Positions 63,653 through 64,000 of a DNA stretch of 64,000 bases are shown one piece after another; the stretch's first letter is position 1, and each line of letters starts with the position of its first letter. Below the pieces are notes generated by a model, which was given only the letters and a program-made list of their open reading frames with translations, searched no databases and had not been told where the DNA came from. Source of the DNA: Thermohalobaculum sp039815685 (lineage in GTDB: Bacteria; Pseudomonadota; Alphaproteobacteria; Rhodobacterales; Rhodobacteraceae); the NCBI GenBank assembly GCA_039815685.1, contig JBCBYV010000011.1, positions 1-64,000 of the forward strand, given 5' to 3'. A program made the translations under genes and the position numbers.

Positions 63653-63863
63653 ACACGCCCAGGCAGCATCATGGCAGGTCCCTGTTGTGCCGTGGCCGAA
63701 GCTACCGTCCGGCAATCGCACAAGCGCTGGCTTACTGAGCTAACCCGGTCGCCTCGGCGCTATGGATGGCTCGCAGTGATGGGCGGGCTCCTCGGCGGCA
63801 TTTGTATGTCGCAGACCAGATGCTGGCCCACGGGACAACATCGTTTCCCCACTGGCTGGGCGG

Positions 63864-64000
63864 TCAGACGCTGCGAACAAGGGCTTCGAGGATCAGAACT
63901 TCGATCTCCCGAACGCCGAGAACGCGTCGGGCATCGGCGCGGAGAAGGCGCCGGGTCTCCTCGATCGTGTCCGGCGCAGCCACGCCGGTGCCGAAGGCGC
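63864..64000 (-). CDS. C-terminal end of an unidentified protein (partial)
   Basis: An open minus-strand frame enters from the right edge and stops with TGA at 63864-63866, giving the last 45 residues: AFGTGVAAPDTIEETRRLLR, then a short helix-rich end finishing LILEALVRSV. The charged amphipathic character is protein-like, and the frame is free of stops to the edge. Too little is present to name the protein. Confidence 0.5.
   Translation of the reverse strand, partial: AFGTGVAAPDTIEETRRLLRADARRVLGVREIEVLILEALVRSV

Overview
The window is GC-rich and densely coded. It looks like a chromosome segment of a marine Roseobacter-group or related Rhodobacterales alphaproteobacterium. The inference rests on two TRAP transporters, a SorAB-type sulfite dehydrogenase, DcaP-like porin, IclR/GntR-controlled carboxylate genes, a VPLPA-type sorting tail and an alphaproteobacterial-looking tRNA-Gly. 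No rRNA, CRISPR array, prophage or recognisable defence system was seen.

Layout. 1-1.2 kb holds two broken insertion sequences (IS110 and IS3 families), interrupted by short hairpin-rich inserts. 1.5-6.3 kb has a small secreted protein, a porin, sulfite dehydrogenase with its cytochrome c, and a lipocalin. 6.7-12.9 kb is a decaying minus-strand operon: TPP enzyme, sugar-binding protein, RbsA-like ATPase, RbsC-like permease and a histidinol-dehydrogenase-family enzyme. It carries nonsense codons, frameshifts and two deletions, beside an apparently intact LacI regulator. 14-25 kb holds a TPR protein, a SAM/cyclase/AAA/TPR regulator, a deacetylase and amine oxidase pair with a cupin, and a hybrid histidine kinase. 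25-30 kb has a phosphoesterase with no ordinary start codon, rpe, an IclR regulator and a 2-hydroxyacid dehydrogenase. 30.9-36.3 kb is a TRAP transporter (DctP, a 41-aa membrane peptide, fused DctQM) with an IlvD/Edd sugar-acid dehydratase. 36.4-44 kb has an unidentified permease, a PLP decarboxylase, an HpcH-type aldolase, tRNA-Gly, an SDR, a CoA-transferase and an enoyl-CoA hydratase. 44.9-54.5 kb is a second TRAP transporter with a serine-glyoxylate-type aminotransferase, divergent from a D-2-hydroxyacid oxidoreductase, a GntR regulator and a D-threonine-aldolase-like enzyme. 54.7-63.7 kb is a trehalose/glucosylglycerol-type ABC importer, divergent from glgB and a glucosylglycerol-hydrolase-like enzyme.

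How the genes fit together. Three carboxylate or sugar-acid modules each pair a transporter with enzymes and a regulator. The last module reads as uptake and hydrolysis of a compatible solute such as glucosylglycerol. Several non-coding elements stand out: two copies of a long stem-loop repeat (34456 and 54652), two copies of a short GGGGT/ACCCC hairpin (36368 and 46807), and two abutting palindromes at 25254-25298. These elements, the decaying operon and the glucosylglycerol-type locus are the most useful leads. None amounts to a demonstrated new system.
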